DNA from: Bacteroidales bacterium
Lineage (GTDB): Bacteria > Bacteroidota > Bacteroidia > Bacteroidales > VadinHA17
Direction: 5' to 3'
Assembly: GCA_025358455.1 (NCBI GenBank)
Contig: JANYJP010000089.1
Span: 1-45,547, forward strand
DNA length: 45,547 bases
Position numbers and translations under genes: made by a program. Below the pieces are notes generated by a model. The model ran no database searches. It saw only the letters and a list, made by a program, of their open reading frames with translations, and was not told the origin of the DNA. Positions 1 to 9,802 of this stretch are shown in pieces (the stretch's first letter is position 1; each line of letters opens with the position of its first letter).

Positions 1-72
1 ATAGTCAGGAGAAAAGGTCGCATTTACGTTATTAATAAGAAAAATCCCAAGTTCAAACAGAGACAGGGATAA
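1..72 (+). CDS. rpmJ: 50S ribosomal protein L36 (bL36), 3' fragment
   Basis: The window opens inside this gene. Reading from base 1 gives IVRRKGRIYVINKKNPKFK followed by QRQG and a stop at 70-72, which is the C-terminal part of bL36, a small protein of the large ribosomal subunit. The start codon and the first dozen or so residues lie upstream of the window. It stands 39 bases before rpsM, the usual place of rpmJ at the head of the alpha operon. Only the partial length limits certainty. Confidence 0.9.
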   Translation: MVRRKGRIYVINKKNPKFKQRQG

Positions 73-111
73 TTTTAACTAATTTTGCAACTCATTTAAG
101 AAAAGTTTTAT

Positions 112-489
112 ATGGCACGTATTGTTGGTGTAGATTTACCAAGAAATAAAAGAGGCGAAGTTGGCCTGACTTACATCTACGGTGTAGGCAGGAGCACTGC
201 TCAAAAGGTACTCGATGAGGCTGGTGTTGACAGGAATTCAAAGGTTCAGGAATGGACCGACGATCAGATCAACAACATCCGAAGGATTCTGAATGATAAC
301 TATAAGCTTGAAGGAGAACTTCGATCAGAAACACAAATGAACATAAAAAGGCTTATGGATATCGGGTGTTACCGTGGTGTTCGTCATAGAATTGGTCTTC
401 CTGTAAGAGGACAGAGCACCAAAAATAACGCCAGAACCCGAAAAGGGAGAAAGAAAACTGTTGCAAACAAGAAAAAAGCTACTAAATAA
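112..489 (+). CDS. rpsM: 30S ribosomal protein S13 (uS13)
   Basis: At 125 residues this is a normal-length S13, a protein of the small-subunit head that contacts the P-site tRNA and the intersubunit bridges. It begins [26 protein letters not shown], with the helix-two-turn-helix region in the middle, and has the [18 protein letters not shown] basic tail that reaches toward tRNA. The leader is A-rich (AAGAAAAGTTTTAT before ATG) with no Shine-Dalgarno sequence, as is normal in Bacteroidota. It is followed 7 bases later by rpsK in the alpha operon. Confidence 0.98.
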   Translation: MARIVGVDLPRNKRGEVGLTYIYGVGRSTAQKVLDEAGVDRNSKVQEWTDDQINNIRRILNDNYKLEGELRSETQMNIKRLMDIGCYRGVRHRIGLPVRGQSTKNNARTRKGRKKTVANKKKATK

Positions 490-496
490 TTAGATT

Positions 497-886
497 ATGG
501 CAAAGAAGACTGGAGCATTAAAAAAGAGGGTCGTTAAGGTTGAACCTTCAGGCCAGGCACATGTTCATTCATCATTTAATAATATTATCGTTACACTGAC
601 AAATAATTCAGGTCAGGTTATTTCATGGGCATCTGCAGGTAAGATGGGATTCAAGGGTTCAAAGAAAAACACACCTTATGCTGCTCAGATGGCATCTGAG
701 GAATGTGGGAAAGTAGCTTATGATCTTGGATTAAGAAAAGTGAAAGTATTCGTTAAGGGCCCTGGTTCAGGTCGTGAATCGGCAATCAGGTCAATTAGCA
801 ATACTGGTATCGAAGTTACTGAAATTGTTGATGTAACACCAATGCCTCACAATGGTTGCCGTGCTCCCGGAAGGAGAAGAGTATAG
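497..886 (+). CDS. rpsK: 30S ribosomal protein S11 (uS11)
   Basis: This is a full-length uS11 of 129 residues, a platform protein of the 30S subunit near the E site and the 3' end of 16S rRNA. Landmarks are [15 protein letters not shown] near the N-terminus, [19 protein letters not shown] in the middle and the conserved [16 protein letters not shown]-terminus. It lies between rpsM and rpsD in the expected order of the alpha operon. A 45-base AT-rich gap follows before rpsD. Confidence 0.98.
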   Translation: MAKKTGALKKRVVKVEPSGQAHVHSSFNNIIVTLTNNSGQVISWASAGKMGFKGSKKNTPYAAQMASEECGKVAYDLGLRKVKVFVKGPGSGRESAIRSISNTGIEVTEIVDVTPMPHNGCRAPGRRRV

Positions 887-931
887 TAGATTGTAAAATT
901 GATTATTTGTAAGTAATAAATTTATAGCACG

Positions 932-1540
932 ATGGCAAGATATACTGGCCCAAAAACAAGAATAGCAAGAAAATTCGGAGAAGCAATTTTCGGTCCCGAC
1001 AAGAATCTGGAAAGGAAAAATTTTCCTCCCGGACAGCATGGAATGAATAAAAAGAGAAAGAAGACTTCAGAATATGGTGTTCAGCTCAGAGAAAAACAGA
1101 AGGCAAAATACACTTATGGAATGCTTGAACGTCAGTTCCGCAATACTTTTGAAAAAGCTTCAAGAAGTAAAGGCGTAACAGGTGAAGTACTCCTTCAGTT
1201 ACTCGAAGCCCGTTTAGATAACGTGGTATATCGTCTGGGTGTTGCCCCTACAAGAGCCAGCGCCCGTCAGTTAGTATCACACAGGCACATTACCGTTAAC
1301 GGATCAGTTGTAAATATTCCTTCATACCAACTGAAGCCAGGTGATATTATCGGCGTTCGTGAAAAATCAAAATCTCTTGAAACAATCGTTGACTCACTGA
1401 CAACCAGAAAGTATACAAAATTTTCCTGGCTCGAGTGGGATGATACACAAATGGCGGGTAAATTTATGAACACGCCTGAACGTACTGATATTCCTGAAAA
1501 TATAAAGGAACAGCTTATAGTTGAATTGTATTCCAAGTAA
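932..1540 (+). CDS. rpsD: 30S ribosomal protein S4 (uS4)
   Basis: The 202-residue product is a complete uS4, a primary 16S rRNA-binding protein that starts assembly of the 30S body. The N-terminus [21 protein letters not shown] is typical of Bacteroidota S4. The S4 RNA-binding domain covers roughly residues 92-155 ([11 protein letters not shown] through [12 protein letters not shown]). The zinc-binding cysteines of some S4 proteins are absent, so it is a C-minus form. In many bacteria S4 represses its own operon; nothing in this stretch proves that here. rpoA follows 19 bases downstream. Confidence 0.98.
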   Translation: MARYTGPKTRIARKFGEAIFGPDKNLERKNFPPGQHGMNKKRKKTSEYGVQLREKQKAKYTYGMLERQFRNTFEKASRSKGVTGEVLLQLLEARLDNVVYRLGVAPTRASARQLVSHRHITVNGSVVNIPSYQLKPGDIIGVREKSKSLETIVDSLTTRKYTKFSWLEWDDTQMAGKFMNTPERTDIPENIKEQLIVELYSK

Positions 1541-1559
1541 TAATATTAAGAAAAATTCT

Positions 1560-2552
1560 ATGGCCATTTTATCATTCCAGAAGCCTGATAAAGTAATAAT
1601 GCTGGAAGCGGACGAAAACCGCGGAAAATTTGAATTCCGCCCGCTTGAACCTGGCTATGGTATTACTGTCGGCAATGCACTGAGAAGAATTCTTCTCTCT
1701 TCGCTTGAGGGTTTTGCCATTACAACTGTTAAAATCGAGGGCATAGACCATGAGTTCTCTACTATTACTGGTGTAATGGAGGACGTTACCGAGATAATAC
1801 TGAACCTCAAACAGGTACGATTTAAAAGAACCGTCGAGGATGTTGATCATGAAAAAGTTACCATAAAAGTCAGTGGTCATGAGGTATTTAAAGCCGGTAA
1901 CCTTAATGCTGCTCTTAGTAATTTCGAGGTTTTAAATCCGGATCTTGTTATATTCAGGATGGAACCCGATGTTAAAGTACAGATAGAACTTACAATCAAT
2001 AAAGGAAGAGGATACGTCCCGGCTGAAGAAAATGAACCGGTTGACAGTGAATTCGGCCTTATAGCTATTGATGCTATTTTTACTCCGATACGGAATGTAA
2101 AATATTCGGTTGAAAACTATCGTGTTGAACAGAAAACAGACTATGAAAAACTTCTTTTCGAGATCGAAACTGATGGCTCAATTCATCCGAAAGACGCTCT
2201 TAAAGAAGCTGCAAAAATTCTCATTTATCACTTTATGCTTTTCTCCGATGAGAAAATAACACTCGACTCGGACGATAAACTGGCAAATGAGGAGTTTGAT
2301 GAAGAAGTATTGCATATGAGACAACTGCTGAAGACAAAACTGGTCGATCTCGATCTTTCTGTAAGAGCATTGAATTGTCTTAAAGCTGCAGAAGTTGAAA
2401 CGCTTGGTGACCTTGTCAAATTTAATAAGAATGACCTGCTCAAATTTAGAAATTTTGGCAAAAAATCACTTACCGAGCTCGATGAGTTACTTGACTCCAT
2501 GAGCCTTTCATTTGGCATGGATGTAAGTAAATATAAGTTAGAAAAAGATTAA
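1560..2552 (+). CDS. rpoA: DNA-directed RNA polymerase subunit alpha
   Basis: This 330-residue protein is the alpha subunit, which dimerises to nucleate RNA polymerase assembly and contacts activators and promoter DNA. The N-terminal domain (about 1-230) contains [26 protein letters not shown]. The C-terminal domain (about 250-315) contains the helix-hairpin-helix segment [20 protein letters not shown]. An in-frame ATG exists upstream at 1521, inside the end of rpsD, but the ATG at 1560 gives the conserved [12 protein letters not shown] start and does not overlap rpsD, so it is preferred. The next gene is rplQ, 28 bases on. Confidence 0.97.
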   Translation: MAILSFQKPDKVIMLEADENRGKFEFRPLEPGYGITVGNALRRILLSSLEGFAITTVKIEGIDHEFSTITGVMEDVTEIILNLKQVRFKRTVEDVDHEKVTIKVSGHEVFKAGNLNAALSNFEVLNPDLVIFRMEPDVKVQIELTINKGRGYVPAEENEPVDSEFGLIAIDAIFTPIRNVKYSVENYRVEQKTDYEKLLFEIETDGSIHPKDALKEAAKILIYHFMLFSDEKITLDSDDKLANEEFDEEVLHMRQLLKTKLVDLDLSVRALNCLKAAEVETLGDLVKFNKNDLLKFRNFGKKSLTELDELLDSMSLSFGMDVSKYKLEKD

Positions 2553-2580
2553 TTTGTAAACTGGTTAAGGAAATATAGAA

Positions 2581-3120
2581 ATGCGACATTCAAAAGTTAT
2601 TAACCATTTAGGAAGAACAAGTTCACACCGAAAGGCGATGCTTTCAAACATGGCTACTTCACTTATCCTTCATAAAAGGATTTCCACTACGACTGCTAAA
2701 GCTAAAGCACTCCGTACCTTTGTTGAACCTCTTATTACTAAATCTAAGGACGATTCAACACACTCAAGGAGAGTGGTATTCAGTTATCTTAAAGATAAGA
2801 CTGCAGTAGCTGAACTGTTCAGAGAAGTATCCCCTAAAGTAGGCGAGCGTCCGGGTGGATATACAAGGATTTTAAAAACCGGCCACAGGCTTGGCGATAA
2901 TGCAGATATGTGTATTGTTGAGTTGGTTGATTATAATGAAGCTATGCTTGGTGGTGAGGCTGTAAAAACCAAAACAACAAGAAGAAGGAAAACAGCTAAG
3001 AAAAAAGATGATACTGTAGCTGAAACAAAAGCTCCTAAAGCTGCCAAAGAAAAAGCTAAAAAAACTGAGGAACCTGAAGTAAAGGCAAAAGCCTCTGACG
3101 AAGCAGTTCCGAAAGAATAA
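2581..3120 (+). CDS. rplQ: 50S ribosomal protein L17 (bL17) with long basic tail
   Basis: Residues 1-118 or so form a standard bL17 ([21 protein letters not shown] through [11 protein letters not shown]), a large-subunit protein near the exit tunnel. About 55 extra residues follow, rich in Lys, Ala, Glu and Thr with [10 protein letters not shown] and repeated KAK/KEK blocks. Such low-complexity extensions are common on Bacteroidota L17 and are probably disordered. This is the last gene of the alpha operon; the terminator at 3149-3184 follows directly. Confidence 0.97.
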   Translation: MRHSKVINHLGRTSSHRKAMLSNMATSLILHKRISTTTAKAKALRTFVEPLITKSKDDSTHSRRVVFSYLKDKTAVAELFREVSPKVGERPGGYTRILKTGHRLGDNADMCIVELVDYNEAMLGGEAVKTKTTRRRKTAKKKDDTVAETKAPKAAKEKAKKTEEPEVKAKASDEAVPKE

Positions 3121-3148
3121 AAAAAATGTTTAAAGTAATAGTTTAAAG

Positions 3149-3184
3149 AAAAGGGATAAATCGTAAAGATTAAGTCCCTTTTTT
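3149..3184 (+). terminator. Intrinsic terminator of the alpha operon
   Basis: AAAAGGGA at 3149-3156 pairs with TCCCTTTT at 3175-3182, and an inner AATC/GATT stem closes a short loop. The right arm runs into a T tract. It lies between rplQ and eno and fits Rho-independent termination of the ribosomal operon. Confidence 0.85.
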
Positions 3185-3215
3185 ATATATTGCATTATTG
3201 TTTAATTTTAAATAA

Positions 3216-4511
<1,296 letters not shown>

Positions 4512-4534
4512 ATAAAGAAAATTTAAATAGGAAG

Positions 4535-4564
4535 AAGGCTGTCCGTCGGGTGGCCTTTTTTTTT
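4535..4564 (+). terminator. Intrinsic terminator after eno
   Basis: AAGGC at 4535-4539 pairs with GCCTT at 4553-4557, with an inner CCG/CGG stem, and the stem runs into nine consecutive T residues (4556-4564). It lies 23 bases after the enolase stop codon. Confidence 0.85.
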
Positions 4565-4566
4565 GT

Positions 4567-4600
4567 TTTGCAGGGAACTGCCACGATCGTTCCCTGCAAA
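4567..4600. repeat. Perfect 12-bp inverted repeat, function unknown
   Basis: TTTGCAGGGAAC at 4567-4578 is perfectly complementary to GTTCCCTGCAAA at 4589-4600 around a 10-base loop. It starts two bases after the T tract of the eno terminator. Neither strand has a T tract after the stem, so it is not an obvious terminator itself. It could be a REP-like element, a processing signal that protects the 3' end, or a protein-binding site. Confidence 0.7.
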
Positions 4601-4679
4601 GCATGTCACTTCCCGACGTTATTAACAATTATTAACAACTCCTGTTAAAATCGGGTTTATAACATCGGTATTATTTTCA

Positions 4680-4709
4680 TTGATTATTAATAATCCCGGT
4701 GTAAATTTG
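4680..4709 (+). promoter_or_regulatory. Bacteroidota-type promoter for the candidate RNA
   Basis: TTG at 4680-4682 and TAAATTTG at 4702-4709 are separated by 19 bases, an exact match to the primary-sigma consensus of Bacteroidota (TTG, 19-21 bases, TAnnTTTG). Transcription would start near 4714-4716. No protein-coding frame follows for almost 600 bases, but a hairpin-rich segment does. Confidence 0.8.
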
Positions 4710-4714
4710 ATTCA

Positions 4715-5207
4715 TCAGGTGAGCGATAAAAGACTGCTCGAAAGATGTGGAAACGGTAAAAGTTACTTAAATGAAGCAAGATCCGTTTCAGTCAGACCCT
4801 CGGGTCTGCGCACCAGGAGAGCCGAAGCCTGAACTAAGAGGACCAGGCGTCCACGATGTTCAGTAAGTCAACGAAAACCGGAAACGTTCTTTCAGCGATT
4901 GAGTCACAAGGCTTCAGACTACGAAAGGCTTCGGCCCCGGGTTATCTGAAACAGTTGCCTTATCCTTCGGGAAATGAGTAACGGTGCCTGAAAGACACTT
5001 CGTCCCGGAATCCCGCTTAGGCGGGAGAAAGGACAGCCAGAGGGTTCTGCTGTAACAGGCAAAACCTGAAAGCCATGGGTTGCAAAAACGGGTCTTGTAT
5101 CCGATGGAGCAGCCGGTCAGAATAACATTAATCTGACATCGTTAATAACCTCGGTTGTAAACGGTGAATGGGAACTAATCCTAGCGAGTAGTTCCCATTA
5201 TTGTTTT
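4715..5207 (+). ncRNA. Candidate large structured non-coding RNA, family unassigned
   Basis: A consensus promoter lies just upstream (4680-4709) and a strong terminator closes the segment (5167-5208), giving a transcript of about 490 bases with no long open frame. Many local helices can be drawn: GAAACGG (4750-4756) with CCGTTTC (4783-4789); CAGACC with GGTCTG around a four-base loop near 4795; CTGAAC with GTTCAG enclosing GGAC/GTCC (about 4829-4863); GTCC enclosing TCCCGC-TTAG-GCGGGA and GGAC (about 5002-5033); CAGC with GCTG near 5035-5053; TCAGA with TCTGA near 5117-5136. It lacks the universal motifs of RNase P RNA and tmRNA and is not SRP RNA-like. The 5' GTGAG at 4719 and the stretch CGATTGAGTCACAAGG (about 4896) recall domain I of group II introns, but no domain V and no reverse transcriptase were found. 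Confidence 0.6.
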
Positions 5208-5208
5208 A
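5167..5208 (+). terminator. Intrinsic terminator of the candidate RNA
   Basis: AATGGGAACTA at 5167-5177 pairs perfectly over 11 bp with TAGTTCCCATT at 5189-5199 around an 11-base loop, followed by ATTGTTTTAT. It has no coding gene upstream within 650 bases, which supports a non-coding transcript ending here. Confidence 0.8.
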
Positions 5209-5233
5209 TAGCCCCCAGAACAATACATTTTTT

Positions 5234-5285
5234 GATATTCAATTAGTAGGAACGTTGCATGCAACGTTCCTACTAATTGAATATC
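5234..5285. repeat. Perfect 52-bp palindrome
   Basis: The left arm starts GATATTCAATTAGTAGGAAC at 5234 and continues GTTGCA to the centre between 5259 and 5260; the right arm is its exact reverse complement and ends GAATATC at 5285. There is no loop and not a single mismatch over 26 bp per arm. The last four bases of the right arm are the first part of a TAnnTTTG element (5282-5289) in front of the ubiD-like gene, so it may be an operator, a cruciform-forming site or the remains of a small mobile element. It has no T tract typical of a terminator. Confidence 0.9.
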
Positions 5286-5289
5286 TTTG
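5282..5289 (+). promoter_or_regulatory. -7 promoter element of the ubiD-like gene
   Basis: TATCTTTG matches TAnnTTTG and lies 19 bases before the ATG at 5309. The only nearby TTG (5255-5257), inside the palindrome, is 24 bases away, longer than the usual 19-21, so the -33 element is uncertain. The element overlaps the right end of the palindrome. Confidence 0.45.
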
Positions 5290-5308
5290 GATATCATAAA
5301 ACCCAGTT

Positions 5309-7210
5309 ATGAGTTACTCCGGCTTAACAGATTTTATTACAGAACTCGAGAAGAAAAAAGAACTCCTCCGGGTAAAAGCATTTGTTGATCCTGTTCTGGA
5401 GATCACAGAAATTACAGATAGGGTAACCAAAGCTGGCGGAGGCAAGGCTCTTCTTTTTGAAAATAACGGAACAGAATTCCCTGTGCTTATAAATGCTTTT
5501 GGATCTGACAGCCGCATGGCTATGGCAATAGGCAGGAATAATCTGGATGAAGCCGGAATAGAAATTGAAAACCTCTTTGATAAGGTAACAGGTATCAGGA
5601 GTAGTTTCTTAAATAAACTTTCAAATCTTCCCGATTTAATAAGACTGGCGGGATTACTTCCTTCACGACTAAACAAGAAAGGATCATGTCAGCAGGTTGT
5701 TCAACCGGTACCTGACCTTGGAATCCTTCCTGTTCTTAAATGCTGGCCATACGACGGAGGACGATTTATAACTCTGCCAATGGTACATACAATGCATCCG
5801 GAAACAGGTAAAACTAATGTCGGAATGTACAGAATGCAAATTCTTGATAAAAATACTACTGCCATGCATTGGCAGCGACATAAAACCGGTGCCAATCACT
5901 ATGAAGCCTGGAAAATAGCAGGGAAAAGAATGCCTGTATCTGTAGCACTTGGAGGAGACCCTGTTTACGCCTATTCTGCTACAGCCCCCCTGCCTGAAAA
6001 TATCGATGAATATATTCTTGCAGGCTTTCTCAGAAAGAAAAAAGTCAGGTTGGTCAGATGCATTACTAATGATCTCTATGTGCCATTCGATGCCGACATA
6101 GTGCTCGAAGGTTATGTCGATACTTCTGAAGAACTTGTATGGGAGGGTCCATTTGGTGACCATACCGGTTTCTATTCACTGGCCGACTGGTACCCCAAAT
6201 TTCATGTAACCTGTATAACTCATTCAAAAAAAGCTGTTTACCCTGCAACAATTGTGGGTATCCCTCCACAGGAGGATGCATGGCTTGCAAAAACTACTGA
6301 AAAAATATTTCTTGCTCCGGTCAGAATGGCAATACAACCCGAAATATTGGATTTCCATATGCCAGATGCCGGAATTGCACATAATCTTGTTATTGTTAAA
6401 ATAATTAAGTCCTTTCCCGGTCAGGGTATGAAGGTAATAAATTCGCTGTTTGGCGCAGGGCAGATGATGTTTACCAAGTACCTGGTTGTGGTCAGCGGTG
6501 ACGTTGATATCAGAAATTACAAAGAATTATTCCGTCATGTAATTGTGAATCTTGATTTTGAAAAGGATATTTTATTTAGTCGTGGACCTCTTGATGTTCT
6601 TGATCACTCATCCGATAATTTCTCGTTCGGTGGGAAGGCAGGAATTGATGCTACTATTAAGGATAAGGAAGAACACTCAGGAACAATTAATATCGGAAGA
6701 GCAGGAAAACAATCGAGTTCCGGTATTATTAATGATTTATCAGAAATTAAAATCATAAAAAGCTTTAATATCAACCTACTTGAAAATGATATTCCTGTTC
6801 TGATAATTTCAGTTGATCTGACTGAAGATTCAGATGTAATAGGAAAGGTAAAGAGTTTTTTCAGAGCTCATAACACTTATGGGAATTTCAGGTTGATTAT
6901 TGCAGTAGATCATACAGTTGATACCTATGACTTATTTATGGTTACCTGGCAGCTGCTTGGAAACTCAGATCCTTACCGCGACCACGAATATCTTTCCTCC
7001 TCTGCACTTTTTATTGATGGCACTATAAAAGCTTACAGGAAAGGAGGATTTCCACGTAAATGGCCAAATATTGTGTGCTCATCCAATGAAACGGTTTCGG
7101 TGATCGATCAGAAATGGGATTCCTTTGGATTAGGTGCGTTCATTAATTCCCCATCAAGCCATAATTGGACCCTGTGCCGGAAAGGCACAGATGAAATCAT
7201 CGTTGGTTAA
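5309..7210 (+). CDS. UbiD-family (prenylated-FMN) decarboxylase, menaquinone-type
   Basis: UbiD enzymes decarboxylate aromatic or unsaturated acids with prenylated FMN made by a UbiX partner. At 633 residues this is the long form common in Bacteroidota, often annotated as menaquinone biosynthesis decarboxylase. Family landmarks are LLFENNGTEFPVLINAFGS near residue 50, a central PVSVALGGDPVYAYSA block, and DIVLEGYVDTSEELVWEGPFGDHTGFYS near residues 255-290, which holds the conserved acidic residues of the active site. No ubiX or mqn gene is adjacent, so the substrate is not shown by context. The ATG at 5309 follows a TAnnTTTG element and the 52-bp palindrome by a short leader. Confidence 0.85.
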   Translation: MSYSGLTDFITELEKKKELLRVKAFVDPVLEITEITDRVTKAGGGKALLFENNGTEFPVLINAFGSDSRMAMAIGRNNLDEAGIEIENLFDKVTGIRSSFLNKLSNLPDLIRLAGLLPSRLNKKGSCQQVVQPVPDLGILPVLKCWPYDGGRFITLPMVHTMHPETGKTNVGMYRMQILDKNTTAMHWQRHKTGANHYEAWKIAGKRMPVSVALGGDPVYAYSATAPLPENIDEYILAGFLRKKKVRLVRCITNDLYVPFDADIVLEGYVDTSEELVWEGPFGDHTGFYSLADWYPKFHVTCITHSKKAVYPATIVGIPPQEDAWLAKTTEKIFLAPVRMAIQPEILDFHMPDAGIAHNLVIVKIIKSFPGQGMKVINSLFGAGQMMFTKYLVVVSGDVDIRNYKELFRHVIVNLDFEKDILFSRGPLDVLDHSSDNFSFGGKAGIDATIKDKEEHSGTINIGRAGKQSSSGIINDLSEIKIIKSFNINLLENDIPVLIISVDLTEDSDVIGKVKSFFRAHNTYGNFRLIIAVDHTVDTYDLFMVTWQLLGNSDPYRDHEYLSSSALFIDGTIKAYRKGGFPRKWPNIVCSSNETVSVIDQKWDSFGLGAFINSPSSHNWTLCRKGTDEIIVG

Positions 7211-7262
7211 TTCTGGTTTTAATTTTAAACCCGGTCAGGATAACGGGTACGGATAATTAGTC

Positions 7263-7270
7263 TATTTTTG
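7263..7270 (+). promoter_or_regulatory. Possible -7 promoter element
   Basis: TATTTTTG matches TAnnTTTG just upstream of the phosphatase gene. No TTG lies at the expected distance, so this is a weak candidate. If real, it excludes the TTG start at 7268. Confidence 0.3.
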
Positions 7271-7279
7271 CAATATCTG

Positions 7280-8317
7280 ATGGGAAGCATTTATTTAATA
7301 TATAATTATTTTCTTATCGCGGATCGTATATTGACCCCGAATGGAGTATCAGATACGGGTATAACAAGCTCAGCTGACTCTCCGTACCGATTCATTCTTT
7401 ATAGTGCCCTGATAATCGCGTTTGTTTATCTGTTTGTTATGTCACAGACAAGAAGACTCATTAAAACCAGGAAACTTTTGAAGGAAAAGGAGCAAGCTCT
7501 TGATTTGATTGCATATCAGAAGATTGAACTTGAAATAAGAGATAAGAATATAACAGATAGTCTTGTTTATGCACAACGCATACAGGAGGCTCTTTTACCA
7601 TCTGAAGCATACTTCAGGAAGCATTTTGAAGATTCATTTATATTTTTCAAGCCTAAGGATATTGTCAGCGGTGACTTTTATTGGATAGGTGAAAAAGCAG
7701 ATAAAGTTTTTATTGTTGCTGCTGACTGCACTGGTCACGGTGTTCCTGGGGCCCTGATGTCAATGATTGGTCTTGAGATCATCGATAAAACCATAAATGT
7801 AGATAATATTGAGATCCCTTCGCAAATACTGGCAATTCTGAACAAAGGGCTGGAAAAGACCTTCAGCAGAGAAAAAAATATAGGAACAATTATCAGGGAT
7901 GGAATGGATATCGGACTATGTGTGATTGACAAAAAAAGAAAAAAAGCAATATTCACCGGAGCTTTTTTTCCTCTTTATCTGATACGTAATAACAGCCTGA
8001 TCGAGATTAAGGGTGATAAGATAATTATTGGGATGAATCCTGAAGGGAGACCTTACACTGACCAGGAACTTGATCTGATGGATGACGATATCCTGTATAT
8101 TTTTTCTGATGGGTATGTTGACCAGTTTGGTGGATCAGAAAACAAGAAATTTATGTATCGGAGGTTCAGATACCTGCTGCTTAATATTCATAATTTTCCT
8201 ATGAATGACCAGAAAGCTATTCTGGACGAAAACATTAAGACCTGGATGGGCAGGAATGTACAGGTAGATGATGTGATGGTAATCGGATTCAGGCCCCTGA
8301 GTTGCGGATCTAAATAA
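7280..8317 (+). CDS. Membrane-anchored SpoIIE/RsbU-type PP2C serine phosphatase
   Basis: The 345-residue product has one likely membrane segment (about residues 33-52, [17 protein letters not shown]), a short coiled-coil-like linker ([23 protein letters not shown]) and a SpoIIE-type PP2C domain. The domain is marked by [21 protein letters not shown] (D132), [14 protein letters not shown] (D149) and [11 protein letters not shown] (D277), the metal-binding Asp residues of the family. Such proteins dephosphorylate anti-sigma-antagonist or other regulatory proteins. No RsbV/RsbW-like partner is in the window. A TTG at 7268 would add four residues, but the ATG at 7280 is preferred. Its 3' end overlaps the convergent hybrid kinase by 8 bases. 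Confidence 0.85.
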   Translation: MGSIYLIYNYFLIADRILTPNGVSDTGITSSADSPYRFILYSALIIAFVYLFVMSQTRRLIKTRKLLKEKEQALDLIAYQKIELEIRDKNITDSLVYAQRIQEALLPSEAYFRKHFEDSFIFFKPKDIVSGDFYWIGEKADKVFIVAADCTGHGVPGALMSMIGLEIIDKTINVDNIEIPSQILAILNKGLEKTFSREKNIGTIIRDGMDIGLCVIDKKRKKAIFTGAFFPLYLIRNNSLIEIKGDKIIIGMNPEGRPYTDQELDLMDDDILYIFSDGYVDQFGGSENKKFMYRRFRYLLLNIHNFPMNDQKAILDENIKTWMGRNVQVDDVMVIGFRPLSCGSK

Positions 8318-9659
8318 TCTTCTTGATTTTTTCCAGGAGCGCAGACGGTTGAAAGGGCTTACTGATGTAGTCATCAATGCCGGCTGAAAGACATTTCTCT
8401 TTATCCCCAATCATCGCGTTTGCAGTAATCGCAATTATAGGTACATGGGAATTTGTTGTTGATTCCAGGGCTCTGATTTTTTCTGCTGCCACCAGACCAC
8501 TCATTACAGGCATCTGAATATCCATCAGAATAAGGTCATAGTTTGAAGTACCAAATTTATCCAATGCTTCCTTCCCGTTCGATGCTGTTTCAATTATGCT
8601 TACAAGCGGACTAAGTGTAAGAAGTGTAATCTTCTGGTTTATAAGGTTATCTTCAACCAGAAGTATTTTGAGATCCTTTAGCTCTTTATGTGTTTTTTCC
8701 TTCTGAATTAACTCCTCCATCTTAAGCGAAGAGGTTTTCTGCTTTGGCTCAGGAAGAGGGTTGTTAAATGGAAGATAAACGTTCAGGATTGTATGATTTG
8801 GTCCTACTTCCTGACTGAACGTGCCTTTTTCGGATGAGATTAACCGTGCAGCCAGACTCTGATCCGTACCTTTCTCATCTATCAGAACAATACTCTTATC
8901 GGTTTGTATCCTGAAGCCTATAATATTTTCAGTGTCTGTCTCTTTGGTCTTTTTAAGGTTAATAGTAACCGTGATAGCTTTTTCCGATACCTGGTTTTCA
9001 ATTGTGTTGAAGAGATCGAGAAAGATCTGTTTGAGAATAATAGGGTCTCCAAAGCATTCCATATCGCCGAATTCTTTAATATTTAGGATAAAATCAAGAT
9101 TGGCTTTATCTTTGAGGCCATAAAGTTCAAAAGTGTTCTGAAGCGTTGATATAAGATTGAACCGAATGGCTTTTCGTGGTTCATAACTAAGATTGCCAGC
9201 CGATTGCATTGATAATTCATTAACAGTCGTAACCATATTATTTGTTGAGGCTATGAAGGTCTCGAGCAGCTCCTTCTGCTTTTTCTGCAGGCCAGATTCC
9301 ATAAGCATATCGGTGATAATAACAAGGTTGTTGAGCGGTTCTCTTATCTTATGTGAAAAATCAGTAATGACATCATTTTTTCTTTCATTCAATGATGAAA
9401 ATTCAGATACTGAATCCTTACATTTTTTATGGAACTCAGATGATTTCCTAACAATCATTATTCCCATACTAGCAGCTGCAATGATCATAATTCCGGCAGG
9501 AAGCCTTAAATCAAAGGAGAGAAGAAGTATTGAAGCTATAAGACAGAACAATGCAATAATCGAATATGTCTCAATATTTTTTCTGCTATGTTCAAATGCT
9601 TCCCCAGAAGACTTATTTAAACCATTAAGAATATTTCTTTTTCCGGTTTCACTAACCAT
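8310..9659 (-). CDS. Hybrid histidine kinase-like protein with degenerate ATPase domain
   Basis: Of 449 residues, the N-terminus has two membrane segments (about 32-49 and 53-70), then a HisKA helix with the H-box [11 protein letters not shown] (H103). An N-box-like [16 protein letters not shown] follows (about 203-218). The next part should hold the DxGxG (G1) and second glycine boxes that bind ATP; instead residues 245-297 read [20 protein letters not shown] with no such motif. The C-terminal receiver (330-449) is intact: ED336-337, D380 in LILMD, T412 and K434. The protein may therefore receive phosphate or act as a scaffold rather than autophosphorylate. It converges on the PP2C phosphatase gene, suggesting but not proving a shared circuit. 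Confidence 0.8.
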   Translation of the reverse strand: MVSETGKRNILNGLNKSSGEAFEHSRKNIETYSIIALFCLIASILLLSFDLRLPAGIMIIAAASMGIMIVRKSSEFHKKCKDSVSEFSSLNERKNDVITDFSHKIREPLNNLVIITDMLMESGLQKKQKELLETFIASTNNMVTTVNELSMQSAGNLSYEPRKAIRFNLISTLQNTFELYGLKDKANLDFILNIKEFGDMECFGDPIILKQIFLDLFNTIENQVSEKAITVTINLKKTKETDTENIIGFRIQTDKSIVLIDEKGTDQSLAARLISSEKGTFSQEVGPNHTILNVYLPFNNPLPEPKQKTSSLKMEELIQKEKTHKELKDLKILLVEDNLINQKITLLTLSPLVSIIETASNGKEALDKFGTSNYDLILMDIQMPVMSGLVAAEKIRALESTTNSHVPIIAITANAMIGDKEKCLSAGIDDYISKPFQPSALLEKIKKII

Positions 9660-9802
9660 GAATCAATATTATGAGGTTTTGTAAAATTAAACAAAATATG
9701 AAGTAAATATACATTAACTGAAATAAACAACCTTCAAAGGAAAACGTTAAATTTGCCTTGACGGTACGATATTTGAACTGAAAAGGTAAAACTTCGAATA
9801 AT

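Noticed and set aside
1521-1559. Upstream start for rpoA
   Set aside because: It would overlap rpsD by 20 bases and add residues not found in alpha subunits; the ATG at 1560 matches the conserved N-terminus.
4715-5207. RNase P RNA, tmRNA or SRP RNA as identity of the structured segment
   Set aside because: The conserved GGAAAGTCC core of RNase P, the tRNA-like CCA end and tag of tmRNA, and the SRP domain IV loop are not found.
4715-5207. Complete group II intron
   Set aside because: Only a vague resemblance in domain I was seen; there is no domain V hairpin and no reverse transcriptase frame, so it is listed as a structured RNA only.
5234-5285. Rho-independent terminator
   Set aside because: Both sides lack a proper T tract after the stem, and the candidate RNA already ends at the terminator 5167-5208.
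9193-9684. Plus-strand frame of 163 codons opposite the hybrid kinase gene
   Set aside because: It overlaps the kinase-like gene's membrane and H-box region in antisense; no signal or recognisable motif.
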